A DNA stretch of 64,000 nucleotides, from the NCBI GenBank assembly GCA_012845835.1, contig JABAKD010000020.1, forward strand, positions 14,339,268 to 14,403,267, in the 5' to 3' direction. Below the pieces are notes generated by a model. That model saw nothing but the letters and a program-made list of their open reading frames with translations, had not been told where the DNA came from and searched no databases. The first letter of the stretch is position 1, and every line of letters begins with the position of its first letter. Origin of the DNA: Undaria pinnatifida (Eukaryota > Sar > Phaeophyceae > Laminariales > Alariaceae). Shown piece after piece: positions 41,741 to 64,000 of this stretch. A program made the position numbers and the translations under genes.

Positions 41741-42961
41741 CCAGTCAGTATCTAAAACCGTAGTACCACGAACAAAGGACAGAAAGGGCAAAGCAGGCTG
41801 GGCAGAGAGAGAGAAGGAAATAAATAAGACCACGCAAAAAAAAGGATATTTTCCGTAGTTTGAAAAAGGGTAATGGTCAAAGGGGGGTATATCCCCGGGC
41901 TTTTTTTTAGTCGTTTGGGGGTACCACGTAACCACGGCCGCGGAACGTGCCCGCGCTTTCCCCAAACGGCCTTAAATTTTCAGTTCTGACGCGCTGGCAT
42001 GACACTCCCAGCCCATGCCGAGCACGCACACACCTTTTTTCCTTTTTCACGCACGATATTGGGGCTAACGGGACCGCGGCGGAGGAGGGGCCCCCCTTTT
42101 GGCTAAAACGTGGGGGGATATACCCCACAAATCTACTAAAAATTAATCTACCCCCGTTTGACCGCAATTGTCCCCCTTTTGTTGACCGAAAACTGTACCC
42201 CCGCTTGACCGATTCTGACGCCTTCAAAAGCCATTACAGCAAGCCCGACTGCACGTCACCGCCCAACGGCCCGAATAAACCACAACGAGTGGAACATAAA
42301 GTAGTCGCCAGTAAGTAGCTTCGATCGTTTGTCTCCAAAAAAAATACGGCAAAAGGAAAAAACTAAAACAAAGTAAATATTTAAGGGTAACCACGAAGAC
42401 AAGCGGCAAACATATTTGCTTCTTGCGAAGGGCGACGTTTAACCAAAGAACCAGAACATAGAGCCATACCCTTAGGGCGAGTAGGACCATACGAGGGCAG
42501 GTCCTGCCCGACGCGCTGTCCCCCGACGTGCTGTGGTCGGTGCCATACGCCGGAGGGAACACACGCGCATATCGAAGCATTCGCATGCAAATGCTTTAAT
42601 CTTTAACAACCATGGGCACACAGGCTTGCTATTCCGTTGGTTGTTGTTGTTGTTGTAGTGCCTGGATACGTTTGAAAAACCAACAAAAATCGTCTTCCTT
42701 TTTCCCGCGAACTTGACTTTCGACTATGGTCTTAACACAAGGTTCACCTTGGACCCAAGACAGAATGAGTGCTCGCACACCGCCAGGGAGTATCAGTACT
42801 GTGTACAACGCCCCCCCCATAAGAAACCGGGCAACCGGTATTGGTTCCACACGCTGTCTTGGTATGACAGCTGCCGAATTTCTTGTTTCTTCCCCGTCGT
42901 GTGGATGCGTTTTGGGCTAAGTTTCATGTGGAGCCCTTTCTTATGAGAGGGCCGGCTGTGT
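41741..42961. other. unassigned, with GGGGTATATCCCC-type ends
   Basis: The words 'ggggggtatatccccgggc' (41881) and 'ggggggatataccccacaa' (42113) are inverted relative to each other and lie about 230 bases apart, so a small TIR element is possible. A short (TTG)n is at 42636-42656. No gene was found. Confidence 0.35.
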
Positions 42962-43722
42962 ATGCATGGTACCTGCTGCCTGGTACTTGAGTGGAGATGT
43001 AGGCCTGAGTCGCCGCATGAAAAAGTTGTCGGAACGATTATTTGGTGGTCACAAGAACTGGAACCACACCACACCATCCCGAATCCCGTTTCGATTTTCA
43101 TGCGCCAATATATCCATGCCCTCCATATATCCATATATACAGCAATATATATTCATATCCATATGCACAGTTATTTTCATGTGCAGCTCGTTCTAGTGCG
43201 AGAGCCGGTACGTATGATACTTGGTACCTGGTACCTGAGAATATGGGCCTGAACCACCGCACTCAAAAATGGTCGGAACGGTCATTTGGTGGTCCAAGGA
43301 CTGGAGCCACACCACACCATACATATCCCGAATCCCGTTTCGATATTCATAAATCCATACACGGTCTATATATAGACTATATATATCCATGTATGTCCAT
43401 GTCCACCATATATATTCATAGCCATGTCCATACCCATATCCGCACTTGCTTTCATGTGCGGGTCATGCGTATGAAAGGGCCGATATTGTATGGGATCGTT
43501 CATATATATATATGAGAAATGCCGGTATGTGTGTATGATACCTGGTACCTGGTACCTGAGGATACTATGGGGCTGAACCACCGCATGCAAAAACGGTGGG
43601 GGACAATTAGTTATTCGGTGGTCAAGGACTGGGGCCACCCCACACCATCCCGGATCTCGTTTGGATATCCTTATATCTCCATACTTCGAAGTATATATAT
43701 GTCCTCCATGTCCATAATATTA
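42962..43722 (+). repeat. three-copy tandem repeat, 250-310 bp
   Basis: The module 'cctggtacctgag', 'cctgaaccaccgca', 'ggaacg.ttatttggtggtc', 'ggagccacaccacacc' and 'atcccgaatcccgtttcgat' occurs near 42980, 43228 and 43550. AT-rich 'tatatccatat' spacers of varying length separate the units. Confidence 0.8.
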
Positions 43723-43723
43723 T

Positions 43724-43881
43724 TAAAAATGAAAATACACTCCAGCTGTGAGATCGAAGATTTCGTCGAAACTCATCTTTGCAAGCTGTGTGTGATACTC
43801 CGATCGCGCGTATTACGAGTTGTGTGTCCTCATTAAGGATATAGGTCGGCGACTCCCCTTACAACTACAGTGTAGCTATCA
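43724..43881 (+). repeat. R3 head, isolated
   Basis: Nearly identical to 37267-37425 and then stops exactly at 'acagtgtagctatca', after which a (CATATC)n microsatellite begins. There is no body and no poly-G. Confidence 0.8.
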
Positions 43882-43884
43882 TAT

Positions 43885-44160
43885 TATAGCATATCCATAT
43901 TCATCGATCCTCCCATTCATTCGTGTCCTTGTCCTCCGTGTATCCACATCCATCCATACCACCCAAACATATCCATATCCGTATCCATATCCATATTCAT
44001 ATCCATATCCATATCCATATCCACATCCATATCCATATCCATATACCCATATCGATATCCATATCGTTATACATATCAATATCATTTCCCATATAGTCTA
44101 GACTACATCCATATCCATCCACGCATCCATATCATTAGACTATATCCATATCCATAAACT
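43885..44160. repeat. CATATC/CATATCC microsatellite
   Basis: Imperfect 6-bp repeats on the plus strand. Alternating Tyr/Pro and Tyr/Gly frames on both strands come from this repeat. Confidence 0.9.
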
Positions 44161-44344
44161 ATCCATGCCCAATGTACCGCACCCTTCGTATCAATCGGCC
44201 CCGAATTGAGTATATACGAGGCAGTATATATTTATCTCCAAATGCTAATGTTACGTGTTTCTTTGCAAGCTGCGTGATACGCCGGCAGCGCGTGTTTTAC
44301 GGTCATTCCTCGTGAACGATATGCATAGGTCTAGTCTAGTCTAC

Positions 44345-44505
44345 ATTTTTTTGTTTTGTTTTTCGCACACTTCTACTTTCCAGCTTCTGGACAAGCCGTG
44401 GTCACAGGTGTCGTCCCTTCCTTCCACCCCGGCTCTTTGCCTCCATTTTTCATCTTTCATAGGGTTCAGCAATCCCACTGCTCGTCGATTTTTCATGCAT
44501 ATGAT
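44345..44505 (-). mobile_element. SINE family 1 body, reversed and truncated
   Basis: Reverse complement of the family 1 body: T-rich start, 'ctttccagcttctggacaag', 'ccgtggtcacaggtgtcgtc', 'agggttcagcaatcccactg' and 'ctcgtcgatttttcatg'. The tRNA head is missing. Confidence 0.75.
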
Positions 44506-46776
44506 ACGTCGGCCACAATCCTCACTCCCCTCCCGTCTCCCCTGGATGCTGGCAGAGGGTCGACAGGACCACAACTTTGCCGAGGCGGTTTCGGTCAATA
44601 ACCATTCTGCCCGAGGCGGTACCATACATGACCTCGATTGAGGAGGGAGAAGATCGATTCGGCATCCATCGTATCGTATCCTGTTCCTTGCTGAGATCCA
44701 TGTACGTTCAGACACAACAGTATCCAGTATGGGCCCATCCAGTATCCAGGTTAGCTAATCCAGGTATCCATTCTCCATTTGTATGGCTAAAGTGTACCAA
44801 CCGGTATTAATCCCGCCGCATTTAGTTTTTCGTTTCGAAAATATGGTCGAAGGGGAACACGAGCAAAGCCTGCAAAGCCGCCGCTATTAATAGTCAGAGA
44901 AAGAGAGAGAGGGAGGGGTGGCAAGAGCCCTCGTATCAGGGAGGAGGGGTTGCTGCGAGACGCTTGGCTTGACGCCTCTCTTTGGCGCCGCCGATATGGA
45001 TGAAGGTGCCGGAAGGCAGAATCGGGTTAGTGGAAATATGACAGCTTTTACTAAATGGCTGCGGTGTTTTTTGGCTCATTCGCAAATAACACCAAATGAC
45101 GTGGACCGCATGCACGGATAAATACCTGACTGAAACGTAGTGAATGCTGTACCGTCGCGTTGCGCAGGTATGTACGTGTGAATCGTGTCCTGTGTGCGCC
45201 GTACACGGAACGCCTATGAGTAGATATACACGCGTTTCGTCTGGCATGCCTCGCTCGCGTTTATCTGGTGTGATTCGTCAGTATTTCACGCAGTATTTGA
45301 CAGCGAACGAGATGGCTGGGGTAGGTACTCTAGCTGGGGTAGGTACACTACTTCTGTACGCAGTGCCGGATTACGCATACTGCATGTAGTGAGCTGCTGT
45401 ATGTGCGTACGTCGTGTCTAGTTTGAACCGCACACGGAGTGCCCAGGGTACAACTTGTACCTGGTACGTACCATATTTCGTCCAGAGTGCCTTGCTCCCT
45501 GGTCGTCCGTCTGACATGACCTCAAGAATTTCACCCAGTCAGTGTTTGACAACTGGTATAGTCTACACAAACGAGTACGAGTAGACTATACCGTTTGTGC
45601 CTTGCTCCCTGGTCGTCCGTCTGATATGACCTCAAATATTTCACCCAGTGTTTGACAACTGGTATACACGAACGAGCACAGTCAGTACGAGTAGTCTATA
45701 TCGTTTGTTTCGACGCTGAACTCGTTCTACTGTTGTGGGTCATACAAGGCGCATGTACGTAGGTTTTTCGTGAACCCGGCCGATATTTTGTATGATAGCA
45801 CGGAGCTACGAGTACTCGCGTCTTGGTACCCTAGAACCACGCACAGCCATACCTCTCATACACGATCAGGCTGGTTTTTCACACTCAGAAGAAGCCAAGA
45901 TATATACCGGAATTCAAATCGCTGCCCATTGAGATGAATCCATGCGTGGGACGCAAATGGATTCCGGCATTTGGTGCGAATCACTGGCAGAACGAACGCA
46001 ATCGCCGGTCACTCCGTTCAAGCCTAGCCTCCCTGCGAGAACAGGGAAAAATAGGCACAGGAACAAATCCAGAGGAGTTACACAAAGTCGTCTCTTACAT
46101 CGACGAGCGCTTGACCCAACACCTTCCCTGGTTTGGTGCTGGGCCTTGCCCCGCGCCGACGGCATCGTCCGCGCCTTCGGTCGGGTCGAAGCTCGGTCAC
46201 CCTTACTTGTCCACAAACTTAATACGACCCACCCAGTTCACGACGACCTCACTCACACTGGCCCACTTCGAACAAACTTTATTCGTAGACTAGTTCTAGC
46301 AGGGCGGTATGGGCCCTCTCGCAAGAAACTAAAATCTGGGTCTATTTCGTACTGTGGGCTGGCATTCTTTTTCTGGGGGAGCGAGAAGGGGGGGGATTAG
46401 ATTTATTGCCAGTTTCCTGTACACGGCAAAGCGCTACGTATTTTCTTCTCCTTTCGAAATATCGTAGGCTAACTTTCTCAAGTATTGACCACTTTCGTGT
46501 GAGCTGGCCGATACAACTGCTGTTGTATCGCGCCGGGGGGCTTTCCGATTTCCCTTCCGCGCATCGATCGGCACGCACGCGGCGCGCTTATCGTGCTGCT
46601 TTCAAAAAAAAAAAGCCCTGCCACGCCACGGTATACTACTTGTATTAAACGGGTACATTAAATGTTCTTGTCATCTGGGGATTCAGAGGGGAAACATATG
46701 TACCGGAAAAGAAAAAAAAAACGAAATTGGTATCCTCATACGTATTGATCATATTCGTCCCGCGGAAGGGGCTGAT
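44506..46776. other. unassigned, with a two-copy tandem repeat
   Basis: At 45485-45707, 'gtgccttgctccctggtcg', 'cgtctgacatgacctcaag' and 'cagtgtttgacaactggta' occur twice, about 113 bases apart. An open frame of 119 codons at 45934-46293 (+) has no recognised domain; its residues are mixed enough to be coding, but nothing supports it further. Confidence 0.35.
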
Positions 46777-47010
46777 TGCCGCATTTTCGGGTTAACTAGC
46801 GTTTCCGACGGGTCGAGCTCCTCAAGCAGGTGTCGAACTATCGACTTTGGATGATAATGTTCAAGAGTCTACTTGTACTTGTTTTGAGGACTACCAGTAC
46901 AGCAGGATGAACAGTAGCGCATAGCAATATTGGGTCGGGGGCTTGCGCAAACGAATGCCTTGGAAGGCACATTTAGGTCGGGTGAGAATATTGAGCTCCT
47001 CGCCTTAGGA
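46777..47010. repeat. R5 and R7 dispersed repeats
   Basis: R5 ('cgggttaactagcgtttcc', 'cgagctcctcaag', 'gaactatcga') is followed by R7 ('cgaatgccttggaaggcaca'). The same pair, in the same order, is seen at 57098-57310. R5 alone is seen near 50124 and 50752. Confidence 0.55.
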
Positions 47011-47189
47011 GCTCAGGAACTTTTTAGAATCTGCGTGCACCCCCCATAATAAAAGCGTGTGAGGACCAACATCCTTAGCGATTGCGCAATAATTACAGCA
47101 TCAGCCACACGAGGAGGCCCCGGTCACCTCAGGTCAGGATACCTGATCCGATCTGCGATGTAAAGAAGCTTGTGCGACGCGCAGCACGG

Positions 47190-47530
47190 TGATACAGCCG
47201 CAGGGGGACCAAGGTTACAGTATTGCAGTATCATGACTATACGAACCCCTTTCCCACGACTGGGTTTTTACCGCCGACACGAGCGACAACTCTGTACCTC
47301 ACGGACATGAAAAAAGAAAAGTTAAGCGATCTAGATCGGTTGTTTGGCGCAGCGTAGGAAACCATTCCAGTGCGGATTCATATTTTGAAGAAAAAAAATA
47401 AAAACAGCAGTCACTCACAGTGCTAAAGACCCGCGGAAGGAACAGTGGGGTCACTCGCGCGAGCAACCCCGAGCCGCTGCAGAGATAAGTCCCTTATAAT
47501 GAGACCACCCTACCACGGTGACGGGTGCAC
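47190..47530. mobile_element. R4 element, third copy
   Basis: Starts 'gggaccaaggttacag', has 'tgtttggcgcagcgtagg' and 'cattccagtgcggatt' as in the 20770 copy, the palindrome 'tcactcgcgcgag' near 47452, and ends 'accctaccacggtg'. The ends are too diverged to read a target duplication. Confidence 0.6.
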
Positions 47531-49228
47531 GGTTTAAGAGCCCCTCGGAACGGACTAGTGCCCTCAATTGTGTCGCTCTTGTCTCCGGTCCGCTCTCGTC
47601 TCTCTGTCACTTGCTTGGGCTTAACATAACCTGGTATGCTGGTAGGTCTTTTTTTTTCCAAGTGTTGGCGTCTCAAGACGTGACAATAGCCGATTTGACC
47701 GTTCACAAGCGCCTTTACACTGGAGACCCGTTTTCGGCGGATAATTACTTGGAATTAGCATAGGGAGGGGTTTTCGGGATATTTAGGGGTTAAATCCGTT
47801 TTCTCCTACTATATAGCTGTGGACGCTCTCAAATAGGGGTACTGCACCTTACTGCACTCGTGATGCCGCGCTCTTCGTTCAGACGCGCTGATAACATAGC
47901 CGTCGTCGTTTGCTTTTGTCGCCGTACAGCAGTGCACGCGTCCCAGAGGGGGGCTCTGCTTTGAAAGCAACTCTCCCGCGGTTTTGGTACGCTGCGTAGA
48001 GAAAGGCGCAGAAAGCCTGGGTGAAAGAAACCGACCCCGAAGTCCGGTGGCTAACACGAAGGGAGCACAAGAAATCAGAGAAGATTGCCGGTTTTCTTTT
48101 CTTCGTCCACCTTTCTTTTTAGGATGTTTGTGAGTGATCCACGTTAAACCTCGTTCATCCTGCGGATTGTCGGATGACAAAAATAATATCCGTATGGGTC
48201 TAAATATAATCCACTCTTCCTAACTATAATAAAATACAAACGTGGCTTACATTTTGGCCCCATGCTAGTAACAATAATAACAATGAGGGCAATAATGCTG
48301 CTGCATTCTGTCTCAGTACCGTGGATCATTTAATGTAAGTATTGGATTTGGATTAGGCCTCCTGCGCCGACCTGTGGTCCCGCCCATACTTCGTTGCTCC
48401 GCCCAATTGTATTGTAGTTGACCACTAGTCCGTTCGAGGGATGTCTCACCCAAACGTCCTTATCGTTGCCTTCATCATTTCCCGCACACGCCGCGGCAGC
48501 AGTAGCTCGCTAACGCCTGCAATGCTCTGGCCGCCATTCCTCTTGCTACCTACTTGTCTACTAGAAGCGCCCCCGATTTTGTACTGTGATGTCGACTCCG
48601 TCTTCCCGACACCAGTCTTCGTGATCTCGTCCACAGCCGACCCGGTCACAAATGCTGGGGGGTCCTCCCGCGCGAAAGGAATGCATCATGAAGTGGTTCT
48701 GCAACTCTGCCGGGCCCGCAAACAAATCGTCTTGCAGTTGCGGCCGCCACACGGGTTGCTGAAATAGGTAGACGGTACCGGAAACCTTTCGGCCAAGACA
48801 ACGGGGAACGGGTGGCCGGCGGTCAGGTCCGATCCAACACGCCATGCGGCAGAGACGCACGCTGTGACCAGCCGGGACGTGCAAATCGCCGGGCGGTCCC
48901 GGTTTGCTAACCCCACCACGACCTGGCTAGAGGCCCGAAGCGCCGTACGAATCTTCAACGAAGCCCTTAAACGTCTGGAATGTTTGGATCTGAAAAGGCA
49001 ATGTAAACGGAAAAGTCGTAACCCCTACAGCACGATGGACATAAGCCAATCAAAATGTGTCAAATATTTTCGCTCCATGCTCGTAGTGACAATAGCAATC
49101 ATAACAACAATACCAATAATGCTGAAGAATGGGTGAGATCGCCGGCTGGGGTTGAAGGAAGCCTCACGTAACCCCCCGTGCTTTCGAACATCCGTCTTCT
49201 GCCGTTTCAAAAATAACACGTGTCACAG
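47531..49228. other. upstream of the dynein gene, unassigned
   Basis: A direct repeat of about 60 bp containing 'ccatgctagtaacaataata' (48262) and 'ccatgctcgtagtgacaata' (49075) brackets 48262-49120. Frames at 48441-48767 (+), 48864-49136 (+) and 48686-48958 (-) are open but unsupported. Earlier exons of the dynein gene could lie here; I could not identify one with matching phase. Confidence 0.3.
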
Positions 49229-61372
<12,144 letters not shown>

Positions 61373-62204
61373 GTTAGTCCCATAGAATAATTGGTCGTGG
61401 TGGTACTTCGAAAACATGCGTGTTGGGACATCTAATGTGTGTGTACACGTAGGCTACGTTGTTATGTCTACGTGGGTCTTTGTGGGGTTTTGGTCCCCCT
61501 CAAACCGGGTCATGTAGTTTCCGTGAACAAAACAAGGCTTGACAACTGAGTCCTGTTGGCCCTGGCATTGTCAGGGAAGTCACCGACCTGTATCCTTCGC
61601 GGGGGTTTGCAAACCCCGTAACTCGGGCGGTCGACGTATCACACGCAGCTTGCAAAGATGAGTTAAGATTCAAAATTCGATCTCACAGCTGAAGCGTAAT
61701 TTTCGTCTTCCCTACGAGTAATATACATATATATACATATATATATATGTGTGTGGGCGGGGGGGGTGCTCACTTTGTTACAGACCTTAGTCATTCGACC
61801 ATTGACCACGCATCTCTTTCGACACGAAGCACCGTTTTCACTTTCTAACAGAGACACCTCCAACATTTGGGCGTCCAGCACGTTTCCTCCATGTATTACA
61901 TGAAAAACCGTTTTGCCTTATCTTATTTGCTTCTGTTCTATTGGGAGGGGGGGGAATCGATTTGTTGCTATTCTCGGAGATCGGGAAGAAAGGCATCCTC
62001 TCCTAGAACAACGTGGTGGGGTTGGAGGAGGCGTACGTGGTACGCGGAACACTGGAGAGACGGCAGTCGGCGGTCCGTGCCGGAGACGTCTGTCTTCTTC
62101 TCGCCTGTGCCGCTGTTCAGCCTTGTTTTTTTGTCTCGAAGGCGGAAATAATGTGTTGGTAATAGCTAATATGAAGACTAGGCGTGAATTATATGTTATT
62201 AGAG
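61373..62204. other. dynein intron 6 or downstream DNA
   Basis: No further dynein exon was recognised. An R3 head fragment (minus) lies at 61635-61705 and an AT dinucleotide run at 61725-61748. Confidence 0.4.
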
Positions 62205-63160
62205 GCGTGCTACGATGATGATAGAGGAAGTGCACCACTTTTTTTCTTAATTCTACCCCTCACTTTCGGAGCTTAAGACGTGTCCTTCTTAACCCGAAAA
62301 CCGATTTGGAGGAAAATAAAAGTGCTATGATACCACCGTATGAACAACTCCATGGGCTTGGTACACAACGAGAATCACGCAAAAAAAAATGAATTTTCAT
62401 TTTCCCGACGATTTTGGATCAAGCAGCCCTCGTCATTCAGAAAACCGTTTCAGCCAAAAAAACGGTATACCTTAACACCTCTACAATGTATTGCAGACGA
62501 TTTGGGGTTAAGGAGCCCTCGTCATTCATAAAAAACCATTTCAGCCAAAAAACGGTATACCTTAACACCTCTACAATGTATTTCAGACGATTTGGGGTTA
62601 AGGAGCCCCCGTCATTCAGAAAATCATTTCAGCCAAAAAAAGGTATACCTTAATACCTATATTTCAGACGATTTAGGGTTAAGGAGCCCCGTCATTCAGT
62701 AAACCATTTCAGCCAAAAAAAGGTATACCTTAATACCTCTACAATGTATTTCAGACGATTTGGGGTTAAGGAGCCCCCGTCATTCAGTAAAACATTACCA
62801 TTTCAGCCAAAAAACGGTATACCTCAACACCTGTACAATGTATTTGAGACGATTTTGGGTTAAGGAGCCCCCGTCGTTCAGAACAATATTTCAGCCAAGA
62901 AAAGGTACCTGGTATACCTTAACAGCTCTACAATGTATGTCAGACGATTTTGGGTCAAGGAGCCCCCGTCATACAGGAAAGCATTTCAGCCAAAAAAAGG
63001 TACCTGGTATACCTTAACACCTGCACAATGTATTTCAGACGATTTCGGGTTAAGGAGCCCCCGTCATTCAGTAAACCATTCCAGCCAAAAAAAAGTATAC
63101 CTGCGGTGATTCAGAAACAAAAAAGCCGAAAAATGGTGTACCTTTTTCGTAGCACGCGTC
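62205..63160. mobile_element. R6 MITE-like element with internal tandem array
   Basis: The left end 'ggcgtgctacgatgatgata' and right end 'tcgtagcacgcgtc' are inverted R6 ends. Between them lies a tandem array that itself contains the reversed internal R6 words seen at 59498-59545. Confidence 0.6.
62410..63110. repeat. tandem array, 82-95 bp units, about eight copies
   Basis: The word 'taaggagcccc' or a close variant recurs near 62510, 62599, 62681, 62767, 62862, 62957 and 63052. Units read 'catttcagccaaaaaa', 'ggtataccttaacacct', 'acaatgtatttcagacgatt'. Length changes come from A runs and an inserted 'acctggtatacc'. Confidence 0.9.
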
Positions 63161-63244
63161 GATCGATGGTGAGAGTCCCGAAAGAAGAAAACCTCGGACC
63201 GTGGCCACGGCAGGGGGGGTGGAATTATTTTTTTTCCGGTAGCT

Positions 63245-63842
63245 CGAGGTCACTCGCGCGAGTGTGAGCCCCATCTTCGTCTGCGGCCTTTAGCCATCGT
63301 TGTGTTTCACGGATCCCGGTCGCCGCAGTGGTCTAGTGGTTACCCTCCAATACTACTACTACTACTACTACTAGCAGCGTTGGCCCTTGAATTCGAATCT
63401 CACCGCCGTGATGAGAGATTGATTTTCTTTTAGCAAAAAAATGCCAAAAAAAAAAAAAGGATCAACTGCTGAGAGCCCCTGGCAGCGTGTGGGTAGGCAC
63501 AATTCGACGCGAGGCGACAAGGGAAGAAAAAGCTGATGAAGTCTTCTCGCGATGAAAAGGAAAAAGCACGTGCCACAGTAGTTGAGAGGGGGGGAGAAGG
63601 GCCCGCTGTATGCCCCGGGGTCTGAGTTACTACTGGGGAGGGAGCACGAGAGTAGCACGAGGATAATAAATGGGATGAAGAAAACAGAAAAATGGGATGG
63701 AAAGCTACGATGCGCCTAAATAGCCGCCTCTCAGGTATTTTTTGCAGTACGGTACAGACTCACTCGAGCAAGTGGTGAAAAACCGGTAGGGAACATAGGG
63801 ATACCCCGCCCCCGCCCCCCCCCCTACTGTAGCCTCTGCCCT
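63245..63842. mobile_element. R4 element, fourth copy, split by a SINE
   Basis: The palindrome word 'tcactcgcgcgagtg' at 63250-63265 and, at the other side, 'actcactcgagcaagtgg', a C-rich run and 'ctactgtagcctctgccctc' form the two inverted halves. A family 2 SINE occupies 63316-63458. Confidence 0.5.
63316..63458 (+). mobile_element. short tRNA-type SINE (family 2), 5-bp TSD
   Basis: A 143-bp element. The A box TGGTCTAGTGGTTA is at 63329-63342, the B box GAATTCGAATC at 63389-63399, with (TAC)n between them, and poly(A) ends the element. The direct repeat GGATC is at 63311-63315 and 63459-63463. The head looks like a real tRNA gene, but the arms do not fold as a full tRNA because of the (TAC)n. 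Confidence 0.75.
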
Positions 63843-64000
63843 CGGAAACAGCAGGAAACCCGTGCGCAAAGTCTAACTCCCGTCTTATGCCTACTTCCCG
63901 CTTAAGCTTGTATTTGCATCACTCCGTTTTGCTGTCCTTGCTTCCCCCTTTCCCAACACTTGCTCTTTACTTTTCCCGCTTTAAAATCCTAAGTCGCGTC
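63464..64000. other. end of window, unassigned
   Basis: Apart from the right half of the R4 copy, nothing is recognised. Confidence 0.3.

Noticed and set aside
49220-49228. GTG at 49220 as start of the dynein protein
   Set aside because: GTG is not a normal nuclear start in eukaryotes, and the next bases form an acceptor-like TCACAG.
62410-63110. Second possible CRISPR-like array
   Set aside because: The whole 82-95-bp unit repeats, with no unique spacers. It is a tandem array inside a MITE.

Overview
The window looks like nuclear DNA from a flagellated eukaryote. An alga of the stramenopile or brown-alga kind is my best guess, from the mix of axonemal dynein, long GT-AG introns, DIRS, Helitron and LINE elements, and heavy microsatellite and poly-G content. 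The lineage is an inference; no rRNA, organelle or marker gene is present to fix it. Genes are sparse. Only two host genes are clear: an intronless Golgi-type nucleotide-diphospho-sugar transferase (31473-32450, +) and the 5' part of an axonemal dynein heavy chain gene (49229 to beyond 61372, +). Nearly everything else is mobile or repetitive DNA, mostly broken.

Layout. Bases 1-6893 hold a decayed LINE (family A, (AAC)n tail). It is interrupted by a reversed, 5'-truncated copy of its own family with a 7-bp target duplication and by a tRNA-derived SINE. Bases 7807-23605 are three copies of one macro-repeat, each carrying 227-bp tandem units. Copy I holds an internally deleted LINE-B. Copy II holds a Helitron, which itself holds two LINE-B copies. 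The start of copy III is split by a 3.7-kb repeat-rich insertion. Because three copies exist, most insertions have an uninterrupted sister sequence that fixes their ends to the base. Bases 23783-27665 are a frameshifted DIRS-type retroelement (RT, RNase H, tyrosine recombinase). A second SINE copy and non-coding DNA follow, up to the glycosyltransferase.

Bases 35170-47530 are repeats: a poly-G repeat family (R3), terminal-inverted-repeat elements with a palindrome and a 13-bp minisatellite (R4), a gutted Copia element, a three-copy tandem repeat and SINE remnants. The dynein gene follows. Six exons match in reading phase across five introns, and the encoded tail matches axonemal dynein heavy chains. 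Its introns hold SINE and MITE pieces, a CAA tract of about 56 triplets, a run of four decayed copies of the start of exon 5, and a broken copy of exon 6. The last 2.6 kb are more MITEs and a second, short tRNA-type SINE.
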